Positions 50,470 through 62,569 of a stretch of 64,000 nt of DNA are shown here, in pieces. The stretch is taken from assembly GCF_014839805.1 (NCBI RefSeq), contig NC_051123.1, positions 7,732,727 to 7,796,726 on the forward strand, given 5' to 3'. A program made the translations under genes and the position numbers. The notes under the pieces are model-generated. The model worked only from the letters and a program-made list of their open reading frames with translations, was not told the origin of the DNA and made no database searches. Each line of letters opens with the position of its first letter. The first letter of the stretch is position 1. The stretch comes from Manduca sexta. Taxonomy: Eukaryota; Arthropoda; Insecta; Lepidoptera; Sphingidae.

Positions 50470-53332
50470 TTACTCACTGTCAGAATTTTCTGCTAGAATG
50501 GCACCATGTAAATTTCTTGGATCAAATGTGCTTTCAAAGCATCTCTTGAATACTGATTTGATCATATTCTTTGCTGCAGGTGATGCTGGAATGTTATCAC
50601 AATCCATTGGCTCCTCTGTCTTCCCACTACTTTTACTTTTATTTTCTATATTACCATTGGTACTGGTTTTGTTAAGCATAACTTCTTCAGGAATGTCGAT
50701 AAAGTTAAACAAATGAGAATCTTCATCTAAGCATTTTGATATGTCTACTTCAAGGTGCGGTTTCTTCTTTGCTGACCCCAGAGTGGAATTTGAGTCCTTT
50801 CTTTTACTTCTTTCAACATTTGTATGTTGCGTTGATGTAGCTTGCGAAGCACTATCACACTTTGATGTGGCGAGAACAAAATGGGCTTCAAATGTAGAAC
50901 CATTATGAACAATAAACACTACTGGCCGGCCTGTTGTTTCAAAATGTAGCTGAAGTGGTAAGTTCAAAGCTTCTGCAAATGCTAATAAAGCCCTGAATTC
51001 TTTTAATGTGAATGTAATTGTTGTTTCGGCTTCAATTGCATAACCGTCAAACTCAGAAGGTTTTAAACTTATCTGAGTCCTTATAATTTTTGTTAAATCT
51101 ACATTGGTGTCTACGTAATTACGCATTATTAGTGATTGTGATGATACTTCTAGTGTTACTTGGTCATCAGAACTTTGGAAGTTACCCAAAGCTTCTGATA
51201 GTATTCTTTGTGGTGATGTTATTCTGTAACATAAGGTCACAATTACATTTACAGCAATATAAAATGAAATATAAAAAAAATAAAATTGACTAAAAAATAA
51301 TTTATCTTCATATGCATGTATATTCATTTGATATTTGAAGAGGTCGCCTGATTTAAGTAGCATATTGTTATTATATATTCATTCACATATTTACTGAAAA
51401 GGAGACTGGCGAAATTGGGCTTGACCATACACTTATGAAACATTTATCAATATTCTTTTTCTATTTTTATATCAGCCATTACAAAATATTAGATTGTATT
51501 ACAATGGGAAAATAAAATATTTTTCTTATTAATAAGTAACTGACTTCCGGTATCGGGAATATCAAGCTGTCTATTATTAATGTTATTCACTTTCTGTACT
51601 TTTGCGCAAGTGAATGTTTTTGGTTTGATATTTTTATTTTATTTTAACGATTATGGCTTTTCAAGAATATTTTGACGATTGCTGCTTTAATGAACTACCC
51701 ACGCTTATGCAACAATGGACTTGGATTTCTTGCTTGCTCAACTGATTTTGCTTGTTCTACCAGATTTCGAAAAGTAACCATGAACCATCAACACCTTTGT
51801 GTTAATTGTGGCATAGCTACATGACGTTGTAACAATAAAGGAATTTGTACAATTGAAAACGAAATTGTTTTCAATAATATAAAACAGTATAAACTCATGC
51901 CTGATTCCATGAAAGAGTAGATAAAAGAAGATATGCAACCTACACTTAGTTTCATCTTGCGATAAGTAAGTAAATACCTTTATGTCAGTCCTTGTTGATC
52001 CCATGCGATAATTTCAATTCTGGTTATTATCTAAGCCAGCTGCTCATTAGTCAATACGGCAATCCAATGGACAATGATTAGGTGCTTTAAATATTTTGTA
52101 CTATTGGGTAAATACGAAGTTATACACAGAAGTGTTTTTTTAAGCTAAATTCTATAGCAATACTAAGCCCAAGGGTCTATGAAGTTTCGCCCGTCTCCTT
52201 TCCTGGCAATTTAAGTAAGGCAGCACCTCCAAATCTAAAGTTAATATACATAAATTACTTTTGGTTTGCAGTTGTTTTTCAAGTAGGTGTTATTTTTTAT
52301 AAAAAATTTATTGTTTACTTCTTTGTGATTTAACAACACAGATATACAACTGCAGCAATCACAGGTCATTTGATGTTATGTATTGAAGAGTTTTACTGTC
52401 ATCTCTAAAGATCTTCAACATATCCAAATATATTATACACCAAAATCTTTTCTAAAAAATATACATTTAAATAAGGAATACCCCAACCAAATTGAATTAG
52501 TAGTTTTAGAGAAAATCACACACCAACATACATAAATACAGGTTCAACTCAAAACCTTTTTGATTTACATCAGTGGGTGTTATTATGACACAAACATGCT
52601 TTCATAAATAAAATCGGCAGATAAGTGGCATGAGGGTGCATTAAAGGGCAGCCTACTATTGGGTATGCAGTCTTAATGTAAGTTAAATGTGCACATCCAG
52701 TTTTTATGTGGCTGTAATTGGCTAGGAAGGCATCATTCTCCAATAATAAGATTCTCAATTTCCATGCTACCAAGTAAATTAAATGATGTATAAAATATAT
52801 TAAAGTAATATAAAAAATTGTGTACCTATTGGGCACAGAGTCCTTTGTATAAACTGCTTGCATTGCCTTTGCAGTCTAATATTGATACGAAATGTGTTTT
52901 CACAATACCGTGTCGACATTTCAGCTGGAATATTAATTTGCATGATTCAGCATCAAGTTTTATTTCCAAATTTTCGACTTGTTTGTCCATGTGTGCTGGA
53001 GATTTGAATATATTGAGTGCTGATTTCATCGATATTTTACATTTTAATCCTTCATTATCTTCTGTTGAGTAGTAGTTGTAGTTGAAGTACGTAAAGAAGT
53101 TTTTATTAAACTTAACCATAGCGTAAGCCGACTCAGCGGCATTCAGAGTCCGCAAGAGTATGCAGTCTGGTAGCGATTCCAAGTATAACTCATCTCCAAA
53201 TCTAGCTAACGCATGTGCAGTTCGCCCCTAAAACTGAAGAGAGCTTGTTTAATATTTAACATACAAAAAATACTTCGTTCATTTTTTATTTACCGTACCT
53301 TTAACGTTCGCACCCGGTATGTGACATTTCAT
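50470..53332 (-). CDS. Rad9: RAD9 checkpoint clamp subunit, one apparent frameshift
   Basis: Subunit of the 9-1-1 ring (RAD9-RAD1-HUS1) that is loaded at DNA damage sites and activates ATR/Chk1 signalling in the nucleus. Three exons on the minus strand: 53332-53294, 53227-52826, 51223-50470, for about 397 residues (human 391). The start MKCHIPGANVKGTGRTAHAL, then FGDELYLE, SAYAMVKF and the clamp-fold strands fit RAD9. Exon 3 holds VTLEVSSQSLIMRNYVD, FTLKEFRALLAFAE and FVLATSK, then the unstructured tail. The end, LAENSDSE, is an acidic serine motif like the CK2 site of the human tail that binds TopBP1. The frame changes at plus 52866-52867, where GG (minus strand) should be one G so that DCK passes into AMQAVYTKDSVPNR. 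Exon phases agree with this correction. Head to head with the THAP gene. Confidence 0.88.
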
Positions 53333-54005
53333 CTTGTCTATTTACAAGCTTCTGAACATTAGCAGTAATTCAGCTTCTCGTAATATAATTGTTAATAGTT
53401 TTTTTGGATTCGAATGCTTGTGTTTATTATTTGTATAAAATTTTCTAGGTTTTATTTTCGCTCCGTATTTTTTGTCACTTGACAATTGCTGTCAGTTCTA
53501 GTTGACAATTACCACTAGGGCTGAACTGCGGTCTGCCGTTTCATATTCAGGTGTCTTGAATGGTCTTGATTTTCCTATGGTTATATCGTTTAATATGCGA
53601 GTTATGTATATATTCATTGTATACTAGCTGACCCTCAGAACAAGAACAAGCATAGAAGGAATCTAAATTATCCTCATATACTTATCCTATTTTTTCAAAT
53701 AGGCCAAAACCGTTGAAAAGAACGAGACAAATATTATGTTGCTAAGGTCGGCTTGCGTACACTTTAAAATAATCAAATGGTTACCTTTGGTCCTCTTTAT
53801 GATGCCGAATTAAAAGCAAATAAAATGTCAAATGTTCCAACTTGCCAATCTCAAAACAATGTCACAAACGCGCTCACACAATTTAGTTACGTTATACTTC
53901 AGCGCGTACTTTTCTAAAGTGGCTACATGTTGTGTAAAATTATTAAAGTTAATTTTAATAAATACACAGTGCTGTTTAAATAAAATATAGCCCTAGGAAC
54001 AAGCA
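53333..54005. promoter_or_regulatory. Head-to-head gap between RAD9 and the THAP gene
   Basis: 673 bases between two diverging starts, so both promoters must lie here. A repeat-like stretch opens 'tactagctgaccctcagaac' near 53622 and may be an old interspersed repeat. No motif assigned. Confidence 0.4.
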
Positions 54006-54573
54006 ATGGCCTGCGTTATTGTGGGTGTAAATCTCATTCTTCTCGTAAAGAAAATGAAACTGAAATCATCAGCTTCCATCGGTGAGTAAACAAAAAACCT
54101 AATATATTTGCTTAAACCCTGTACATAAGTGCAAAAGTGTTATTAATTATACTTTATTATGCTCTAGTCATATTATAATCTGCTGTTGGCCATTCGATCC
54201 AGTCATTATTAAGTATTTTTCATTTTTACCAATTTACGTAGTCGTGTTCAATAGTGTTGTGCTGCATATTCTTTCGATAACATAAATGTTGGTATATTGT
54301 AATTTACTATTTTGCATAAATTGCCTTTTACTTTCAATATACGGTGGTGTAGTGGTAAAAGCCACTTGGAAACCGTGCGCGAAGGCTGGGGTCGAGGAAA
54401 CTATCTGATCTTCGTAGTGTGTTTCATACAATGTGTTTCATTGCAGATTCCCTACAGATGATGCTATGAGGCAAAAATGGATCGTGGCCATAGCTCGTCC
54501 CAATTGGCATTGGAAAAAACAGCACCGTGTTTGCTCTAAGCATTTCGACAAAGTTTTATTAACATTGAAATAA
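54006..54573 (+). CDS. THAP-domain protein, short, with one apparent frameshift
   Basis: Zinc-coordinating C2CH DNA-binding domain of the THAP family, related to the P-element transposase domain. Two exons, 54006-54081 and 54447-54573, join in phase 2. The pattern is complete: MACVIVG then CKSHSSRKE (Cys3, Cys8), SFHRFP, W37, the conserved Pro, and C55-x2-H58 in VCSKHF. The frame changes at 54023-54025, where GGG should be GGGG to place Cys8. The protein would stop about ten residues after the zinc ligands, giving only about 68 residues with nothing downstream. It may be a genuine small gene, a gene cut by a further indel, or a fragment of a mobile element. The symbol cannot be assigned. Confidence 0.75.
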
Positions 54574-55194
54574 GTTATCAAACATATGTGACATGAATGA
54601 TACCGCTGTGTTTTAATTTTACTGTCCCATTTTAGTAGCTTCTGTCAAATCCCACCTCTTGGGTATCTTTTAATGCCTAAGAAAGTCAGAAAAGAACAGA
54701 AGGCGTACTGGCTTTCTTCTAGACGAAATTTTCTTGTTTGTTACTTACAGCGGTTTCCATTCCTTCCGAAATTTCTAACAGTTTCTTAATTTAATAATCT
54801 AAATGCTAAACCATTTTTGTGTTTAGTAAATGACGTTTCGGAAGGCATGGAAACTGCTGTACATAGCAAATGAAAATTGGACAAAATTTAGCTCGAAGAA
54901 CGCCGGTAGTTCTATAGTTTATTGTAATTTAACAGCTTTTTGTACTTGAATACCAAATCAGGGTTTTGATATCTTTTTAGCCTTTAACTAAAATAGCAAT
55001 TTGCAACGGTTTGTAGTTGACTGACTGAAAAGTGTTTATTTTAGCAGGTCTGTGAATTTACCATAGCCGATAGACAAAGCATCTATCGATATCGATAAGA
55101 TGTCAGAAGGGATCGGAACACAATTAAATTTCTTGCTGTCTAAGACACAGTACACTCAAATGTCATAGTGTTACTTCTATGCTTGTCATTGTTC
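54574..55194. other. No gene seen
   Basis: Contains two near-inverted pieces, 'ggtttccattccttccgaaatt' around 54750 and 'tttcggaaggcatggaaact' around 54835, suggesting an inverted-repeat relic. No coding exon supported. Confidence 0.4.
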
Positions 55195-55490
55195 TGAGAG
55201 CTGACCCGACAGACGTTGTCCCGTCTTAACTATGAATTTGCAGCGCGTATTCTGTCGATCGCTGATAGTTATTTCAAACAATTGACAATTATATAAAATT
55301 GCTTAATAATTTCGTTAAGTTTTCTTAAATGTTCCGCGCAATTTTTTGATTTTTTTCTTTCATAAGAACCTTCTGACAATAACAAACACAAAAAAAAAGT
55401 GAAATCAGTCCAGCCCAAAGAGAATTATAATATATATGGAAAGTCCAGCCGTTCACGCGTAATGGCGTGACCAAGGGAAATAGAGATTCA
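55195..55490 (+). repeat. Interspersed repeat (RTE-like tail)
   Basis: It starts 'gagctgacccgacagacgtt' and 'gtcccgtcttaactatg', and ends 'gtccagccgttcacgcg' with 'ggcgtgaccaagggaaatag'. This combination is common in lepidopteran repeats. Diverged copy; class uncertain. Confidence 0.55.
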
Positions 55491-56585
55491 TTTTTATATA
55501 GTCAGTCCAGAGATAGAGCACCCTTGGGGTATCCGAATCACCCCCATGTATGTTCCGCGATTTTTCATAGAGTTCGAGTTAAGAATATTTTTCTGAATTT
55601 TTTAGAATTTTCGATTTTACCGATTAAATGTTTTCTTTTTAAAAAAGTAGAAGACTTATTCGAGAATTTTTTATTGCAACTAAATTTTCATTAGTTGTTC
55701 TTTTTTGCTAAAAACAATCAGCTCCGTAACTTAAATGAAAATTATGAAAATGTTGGTGTAAAGTGAAAAACTTATGTTCTTTAAATTATGACTTAAGTTT
55801 TCTTCTTTAAATTTAAAAACCTAAACAGGTGATTTCGTGGTTCTAAGGTAAATTAAAAACTTCTCCAGACTTAACTTACGTATTCATTTAAAAACATAGT
55901 CCTTCATGGGGGCTATTTTGGCTAAAAACAGCCTTAAAACACAGCGAGGTGGAAAATTCTTAAAATTTGCGTTTAGATTACAATTATTTTTTTTGGCTTC
56001 TCATCACTGCTAAGATTAATTCCATTGCCATGTCTTTATTCCCGAAGAGATACGTAGAATCGGTATTTTGGCATCCACATTTCACCTAGTTTATATCTCT
56101 TTCATGGGACCATAGAAGATCTACTTATCTGTTAATTTAATGTGTACCTACAAATCACAATCTTTAGTATCGTACGTGTTTTCGATCCGAAATAGTAAAA
56201 AATTTCCAATTTTTGTTGCTTGACCTGGGGATCAAACCTAGAATTTCACCTATCACGGTTCATAGCACGGGTGTATTTTAATTTTTGTTTAATTCATCCC
56301 ATTGAGAACAAAACACATCTTGTCTCAATTCGTTTATAACTCTGTTTCACTGACCTAACTCTGACCATATTCTTTGTCAGCTGTCGCGCAGCAACTGGTT
56401 TTACTCGATTCACTATATTCATATTTCATTCAGTAACATGACGATCGTTAAACGGAGTGGACGCGTCGGTTGAGCGCAGCTGTGAGAGAAAGTTTCGCCG
56501 ATTGTTCTAAATAACGATCTAACAATTTTCACTTAGTATACGAGCTACTACAATTTATTATATTAGAAAGTTGTAAAGTGCAAAA
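55491..56585. other. No gene seen; possible promoter at the right end
   Basis: AT-rich without supported exons. The right part (56400-56585) is less AT-rich and could be a 5' leader for the tiny exon at 56586. Confidence 0.35.
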
Positions 56586-56598
56586 ATGGATTTGAAAC
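56586..56598 (+). CDS. Possible tiny first coding exon (ATG GAT TTG AAA C)
   Basis: An ATG in good context (caaaATGG) is followed after 13 bases by a perfect donor, gtaagtaaag. It is preceded by a GC-richer leader-like stretch. No following exon could be matched; the gene, if real, would run to the right, possibly out of the window. Speculative. Confidence 0.2.
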
Positions 56599-57290
56599 GT
56601 AAGTAAAGTTCATTTTGCTCCACAGACGTTTTGCTTATTCATATAAGTGCTGTACTAAATTTGTGTAGAGGATGTTTATAATAATAGACTGAATAGGTAA
56701 CGGTGACGGATCTGAGTTCCTTAAAACTGCACAACGCACATATTATTCGGAATTCATTATTCCAACAAAAAAATAAGATATTCACATGTAAGTACATATT
56801 TACATGTATTTTAATAGGTGTCGTGTAAGGTAAATATAACGCACTCAATTCAAATATTTACTTTACCTGACTAAGCATATAAAATCTTACGAGCACTTAT
56901 TACACTCTGCGAAATGACTTTTTCTCAGATTAGTCGACGTTTATTCAAACCCCATTGTTAAGTGGTAGCAACCCAACTTTCAAGTCATGTTGTAGACCAA
57001 CCGCATGTCTGATATCAATCCCATCCGTAAGATCCAAATATGTATAAAGCGTTATAAAACCAACATTATGTCCATACATTAACGCTGTCAATAGACTGGA
57101 CGACATGGAAGCCAACGGGCCCAATTTAATTATATAATTATCATTATATTAATAAGTGTAAATAAGAACATTTTTAATATTCCCGGTTTATCACCAATTA
57201 CATTTATATAAAAATATTATTTGATAATTTTTTTTTTATAATATAATGTTAATTTAGGATCTGATCGTCGTGTGTAAATTTTTTATTGTA

Positions 57291-58381
57291 ATGATTTTAA
57301 CAGTTTTTGCGCTTACTTTTATATTTACACAAACTGGTAAGTATTTAGTTATATTTCATTATATCAGTAAGTAATTATTATGAAAAATTATGAAAAAATG
57401 TATATAAACTATACTATACTAACCCTCCGCGCCAAATAAGCAAAAATAATTGCGGTCCGGGCGGCATTTTTGTGCCCTTTATTTCGTCGACCCCCTTTTT
57501 AGGTTCCCAGTGTAATTTTGAATAAAGGTTACGTCGATGCTGTCGTTTGAGCAAAGCCTCTGGCGTCTCCTAAAGCCTTTAGTATTCTCCCTAGGTGCTG
57601 GCACCCTCCCCATCGCAAAGCCGGCACGATTGTGTTTGACGTAGATTGGATTTTTGCCGTCCGGAGCAGATCCAAAATTTGTCACTCCAAGACGCTAGGC
57701 GAGAGCAAAAAAGGAATTCATTTCAACAAAACCAAACCAAACCCTCCCTAAATACTGGTACATCCCATAAAATATGAAATGAAAAACTATCCAAATTTTT
57801 AAACTTAATTTTACACATTTTGCCGTCGCACTAAAAGTGCTGTCTCAACTTTTCTACGCCACTGTTTTAACTTTTAAATGTTAAAAATGTAAAAGTTTGT
57901 GTAAGTGTTGAATTTCATTTAGAAGTCAACACATCCCGGAGAATGCATTAGAATGCATTTCGGCACGCAGATATTAGCCCAGTCTCAGATTAGCAAAGAG
58001 TTTGTAGTTTAATTTTAAAAGTGATATTTTTTTATGAGGTTAAGTTGCGGATTATCTAATATTTTCCATTTGATAGTTTTTAATTTTGAATGCTTCCAAA
58101 AGCATAGATTTTACCACTTGTGCCAAAAACAGAGTATTAGGTGATCCCATGAAAAGTTAGTTAGTTAAGGTAAGGCAATCGCGTTAGCAAGATTCCGGTA
58201 GTATTTTGTTTCAGGGACTTCAACTTGGAAGTACTACCTTTATGCAGCTATAAACAGTTCTTTCAAGCGCTTAGATCCTTACATTCCATCTCCAAAATCC
58301 ACTTCCCGACCTAACTTTCTCGCGGTCATATTTCAAAGCCTACTAGTTCTCTGTGCTGGATATTCCAGTTACGACCATTAA
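57291..58381 (+). CDS. Possible small secreted protein, two exons
   Basis: Exon 57291-57336 encodes a signal-peptide-like start (MILTVFALTFIFTQT) and ends at a perfect donor (gtaagtat). A matching phase-1 acceptor (gtattttgtttcag) opens 58215-58381, which stays in frame for 55 residues to a TAA. The total would be about 71 residues, with one Cys in the second exon. I do not recognise it, and the pairing could be chance. A GC-richer block at 57400-57720 inside the intron looks like an unidentified repeat. Confidence 0.25.
57400..57720. other. GC-richer block of unknown nature
   Basis: Base composition differs from its AT-rich surroundings. It contains 'cccctttttaggttcccagt', 'ggtgctggcaccctcccc' and 'gcaaagccggcacgattg'. 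Both strands carry short open frames only. It may be a fragment of a retroelement or other repeat; I cannot name it. Confidence 0.35.
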
Positions 58382-58979
58382 TGATCGCCTATCTGGAAAG
58401 TTCTCCGAAACAATTCGCGTGAAGGTTTTCAACTAAGTAAGTCTCTCTGTATATTAAAATTTCGTTTTTGAAAACTGATTGTTGTCTACCTAGGATAAAA
58501 CATGTTTATAATCTTTAAAATATACATCAAAAGCGACAGTATAAGATATATTTACTTTGAACCTCTCGTTTAACATTATATTGAGTACTCAGGCAATTAG
58601 AAATTGACATACGTGCGCGTCTCATTAGTTGAGTACATATAACAGCCGAGATTACCGGCACTATAATAATAAGTATAATTAAACAAGTACCTACTCTTCA
58701 GTTTGTTGGAGTCCTAGTTCTTACCTATTTTATAAAACCGATGACAAAGGAGGAAGAGTTATTTTATATTTTGCTTGGATATATAAACAACATTTCCGAT
58801 AACACCTGCAAAGTTTTTTGCCATGATTTTCTATCTTTATGAAAGAAATAATAAATAGAAAATAATTTGTATCGTGCATATTAAACGTGACCATTTATTT
58901 TTCGTTTCAAAATGGGACATCGGTTTATTTACGTCAAGTATAGGTTTTAAATGGTAAAAAACAACACACGCTTTTTAGA

Positions 58980-59215
58980 AAAATTGTACTGCGGCGGCCG
59001 AGCGTTGCACGGATGAAAACTGGAAAAATGGCGTTTTTCCGAACAACTATAAAGATAAAATTAAGAAGCAAAACCTGATCTAAATACAAAATTTTATACA
59101 AATCCGTTCAGCTGTTTCTACGTCTACTGCTGACAAACATACAAACGTCCTAACATCCAAACTTTTTTACAAACTTTCACATTTATAATGTTTTTAAAAT
59201 AATATAAGATTAAAT
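58980..59215 (+). repeat. LINE 3'-end-like repeat
   Basis: It contains 'gcggccgagcgttgcacgga', 'acaaatccgttcagctgttt' and 'gacaaacatacaaacgtcc', followed by 'cacatttataatgtt'. This is the usual order of a non-LTR element 3' end in insects. Truncated; family not named. Confidence 0.5.
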
Positions 59216-59575
59216 TATTAGATAATTATAAATTAAAAATATTATGTAAGATACAAACGTTCAGTTTTATTTATATTTGTCTGAAGAACAAATTTGTTTT
59301 ATTACAGCTGGTTTCTTAAATCGATTTTAGTTATCAACATCGCTTTCAGACCAGGAATCTGTAACTGAGGTTTTTCAGATGTCCACATTCAATTCAATTC
59401 ATTAAAGAAAAAGATGCGTAGGCGTCGGAGTCAAGTAGGATCCCGGTCAGCTCTTAAATTTTCGCACGGTTTCGAAAAACGTCACAATTTTGTGTCCCTG
59501 AGTTTTTTGTGGAGACACCGGGACAGATTACCGAAAAAAGGGATGATCCCGTTCAAAACGGGACGTCTGGTCAAG

Positions 59576-59650
59576 TATTGACACAAGTTTTAACTTCACT
59601 GTACGTATATGCAGCATATACGTATAGTGAAGTTAAAACTTGTGTCAATA
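59576..59650. repeat. 75-bp near-perfect palindrome
   Basis: The arms 59576-59612 and 59614-59650 are 37 bases each, reverse complements with a single mismatch, around one central base (A59613). The arms begin TATTGACACAAGTTTTAACT. With no loop it is unsuitable as a microRNA precursor and more like a cruciform-forming palindrome or a foldback artefact. Confidence 0.85.
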
Positions 59651-60321
59651 CCATAAGCGAGCCCAGTTGCATATTATTTTCTTATCCTAGATAGCAGTCC
59701 ACACAGTAGGTTTACAGTTTCCTGACAATAGAAAAATAAAATTACCCTGGGATCGCGATATGATGCTTTATTGATCGTGTTACGTGTAATGGAACTGCCA
59801 TACAGGGGCCATAGACAGCTATATTTTTGTTCAAGGCCGTGTTTACGATGACGCCGTAGCAGCCCCGCTTCTACCAGACACGGTCTGTCTCAAGAGCGTG
59901 CCAATGACCGTGATCTCGTACTAGTTTTATGTTTTCATGTATTCATGGATGTATGCAGGTCTTTGCACTGAAAATTTATTTCCGAAAGTAGCATAAAATA
60001 ATATACGGTTCTGTATACATAAATATTGCGAAGGGCATTTCAAGATCTAAACATGTAATTAAAATAAGAAAGCCCCAGAAAGTTGGGACCGCTTACTTCG
60101 AATTTAATACCACGAAAATTATAGAAACATGGAAGTATTTTTATTAATATCTGAGGCACAGGAATCTCTTCAAATAATCTCTAGAAGCTATGCGCATGGT
60201 TTGATAAAAAAATCATCTACAATTGATGATTCGTTACCTACCTACTTCCACTATGAATTACATTTCATATTAAGGAAAAAAGACTTTTACAACATCTTGT
60301 TACATATTTTTATTTTTTTAT
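59651..60321. other. No gene seen
   Basis: AT-rich DNA following the palindrome. Open frames here are short and show no family pattern. The right end is the 3' flank of the minus-strand gene at 60322. Confidence 0.4.
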
Positions 60322-61072
60322 TTAAAAATGTTCAATATAAGTACTAGGTTTAATGAAAAACTTTTTAAAGCTTTGCTCGTTTTTGAGAAATTCGAAGTTT
60401 TCCACAGTTGTATTGGAGATGTGCCACGCAATGATCAGTTTGCAGGAGCCGTCGCGCTCTGTACAGTATTCGAGGGGTAATCCTGATGCTGTAGAGCCCC
60501 GGTGAGGGTAGAAGGTGTATTCAGACATCACTCTTAGACCACATTCCATTATGTTGTCAGTGAGACTGCGTATTAGACCTGTAAAAATATTTTTTATAAT
60601 TACATTTGGAAATTATCGGCATACATAGATGGGCAGTGCGGGTGATCCGTGCCTACCTACAAGTAGGAAAGCGCAATATCCTACTATGTTACAAAATCGT
60701 TCTTTGCCCTCATAATCATTAAAATATCAGCAATTTTTCCATTTGCACATTACGAATCGATTACACCGCAAACGACCTCTATCTGTTTTATTGCTATTTA
60801 TAATCCTATATTAATCTAATCGCTCAAAGATTACCTTAAAAATCAGCGATAAACTGACATAATATACGTTATATAATGATTATTCACATACCGTTTTTGC
60901 ATGTTTCGTTAATGAGATTCCTTGTGACGCTCATGTATTGCGCAAGCGTGGTGTTGAAGCTGGATTTGAGGCATAGGTAATCGTCTTCAGTGTATTCTAG
61001 TTGTCGCTGTATTGGTACAGTTTCGTATTTTATAACTGAGCTGAACACGCAAGGGTCTCGCCTCGATGATAT
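60322..61072 (-). CDS. Last two exons of an unrecognised, probably secreted protein
   Basis: Two exons on the minus strand, 61072-60892 and 60578-60322, join in phase 1 and end at a stop, giving 145 residues. Acceptor (ttttggcag), donor (gtatgtg) and second acceptor (atttttacag) are all good. The product has several Cys (DPCVF, DYLCLKSS, NETCKNG, MECGLRVM, EYCTERDGSC) and N-glycosylation sites (NTT, NET, NTT), which suggests an extracellular protein with disulfides. Exon 1 of this pair begins in phase 0, so at least one upstream exon, expected to hold the signal peptide, must lie to the right, in the window or beyond it; I could not find it. I do not recognise the family. Confidence 0.6.
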
Positions 61073-62569
61073 CTGCCAAAATTGGTTTCATTTTGTATCA
61101 CCACTTAAATAGTATTATTTATTGACTTAGTCTAGCTTAGACCTCGAAATAAAACTAGTTTTCGTATTTTATTGAGGTTTTTAGTTTGTTCTACTTCCGA
61201 CGTTCCGCAGGTTTAGCAGTCTCCATTATCATTGGTTGTATTCAAACAGTAATAAAATCCGAAAACTTGTTTTATTTCGGCGTTCTGCTTAGCTTGTGTA
61301 CAATAAAAATTCGTTTCCGGCATGAAAAGCAATCGTTAGCTCTCAAGAATAGTGTCGAAATTACCATATCGATCGTATGTCATTCGTGTATACTGTAGTT
61401 ATACGTCGCACATGCCTTTTTCGTGGGTAAGAATCAACAAAATGAAGTTATGTTGAATTGGACTTAGCTGTTCTGGTAGAACAGGACTAACAACTTTGAA
61501 TAAAACAAGTTGAATTGATTAGTTTACTATATTTTTATAATAACTGAGACTCTACATTAGGTGTAGAGCGACTGCTAGCTGTCAATTATATAATAGAATG
61601 TACACGGTTATACATAGTTATTTTAATATTTAGGTATTAGTACGAAGATAATTTCAGACAACTTGCTAAAACGTCCTATAATCGTTAATCGCAAGTTTAT
61701 TTTTGCCTCCTAAAACAACTATAAATACGAACTATTTATTAAGGCCGCTTCCTGAGCAAACGATCTTGACAAATTTATTCCATACACGGCGGCACGCGAG
61801 TTAGTAGCAAGAATACACAATGATTTACAAATAATTTGATTGTTTCACTTATTATCTTTAAAAATGTTATTAACGAGGATATTCTTCATAACATTTTCTA
61901 TGTAATAGATTTAGTTGCAAATTAAAATGAGAAAAATTTTAGTAGTATTCTCATTATGATATTGATAAAACAATATCCATATCGTTGAACTATTTAAACA
62001 ACCAAAGTAAAGATATATTTCAGAAATATAATATATATATTTTCCTGTATGTATCTAATATAAATTTCGATTAGATAGCTTCTAAAAAGTCGATTAGAGC
62101 GCCTTAATACGAGCAAACTTGGAGGATATCTGGTAATAATATGGTAACAGCAGATGTGTTGAGCAACTTCAAGGTTGGATTAAAACAAAATAATGATTAT
62201 AATGATTAGTTATTGTCCGCTGTTCATCTATGCATGAATTTTTTAAATTCGTTAATACCCAAGTATTTGCGAGCAACATTTTTTCCATGGGGGAATAAAT
62301 GCTTGATCACTACCGCCACACGAGGGGTTAGAGGTACTGTTACGTTGGTTTCACCGGTCTTACGGCTCAATGTCGACACTCGGGAGTATAAGTATGTAAT
62401 TGCGTGCACCATGCTCTTTAATTTTTCATATGGATACACGTAGATTCCGTATTTTTTAACACTACGTAGTGTGTAATTGTTTTTAAGTTAGTAGAGGAAC
62501 GAGGGGCTGCTTGTTACAATTGTCAGAAAGAAGAATATATATAATATAAACAATATAATATTATAAAGG
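61073..62569. other. Intron or intergenic; repeat at 61150-61445
   Basis: A repeat relic at about 61150-61445 carries 'aaactagttttcgtatttta', 'cttccgacgttccgcagg' and, further on, 'cttgttttatttcggcgttctg', so it is partly self-complementary. The rest is AT-rich with no supported exon. Short open frames on both strands at 62213-62443 mirror each other and are not convincing. Confidence 0.45.

Noticed and set aside
59576..59650. microRNA precursor
   Set aside because: The stem has no loop beyond one base and there is no asymmetry or flanking support; a palindrome is the safer description.
62213..62443. Open frames on both strands that look protein-like
   Set aside because: The two frames mirror each other, have no splice support and no recognised motif.
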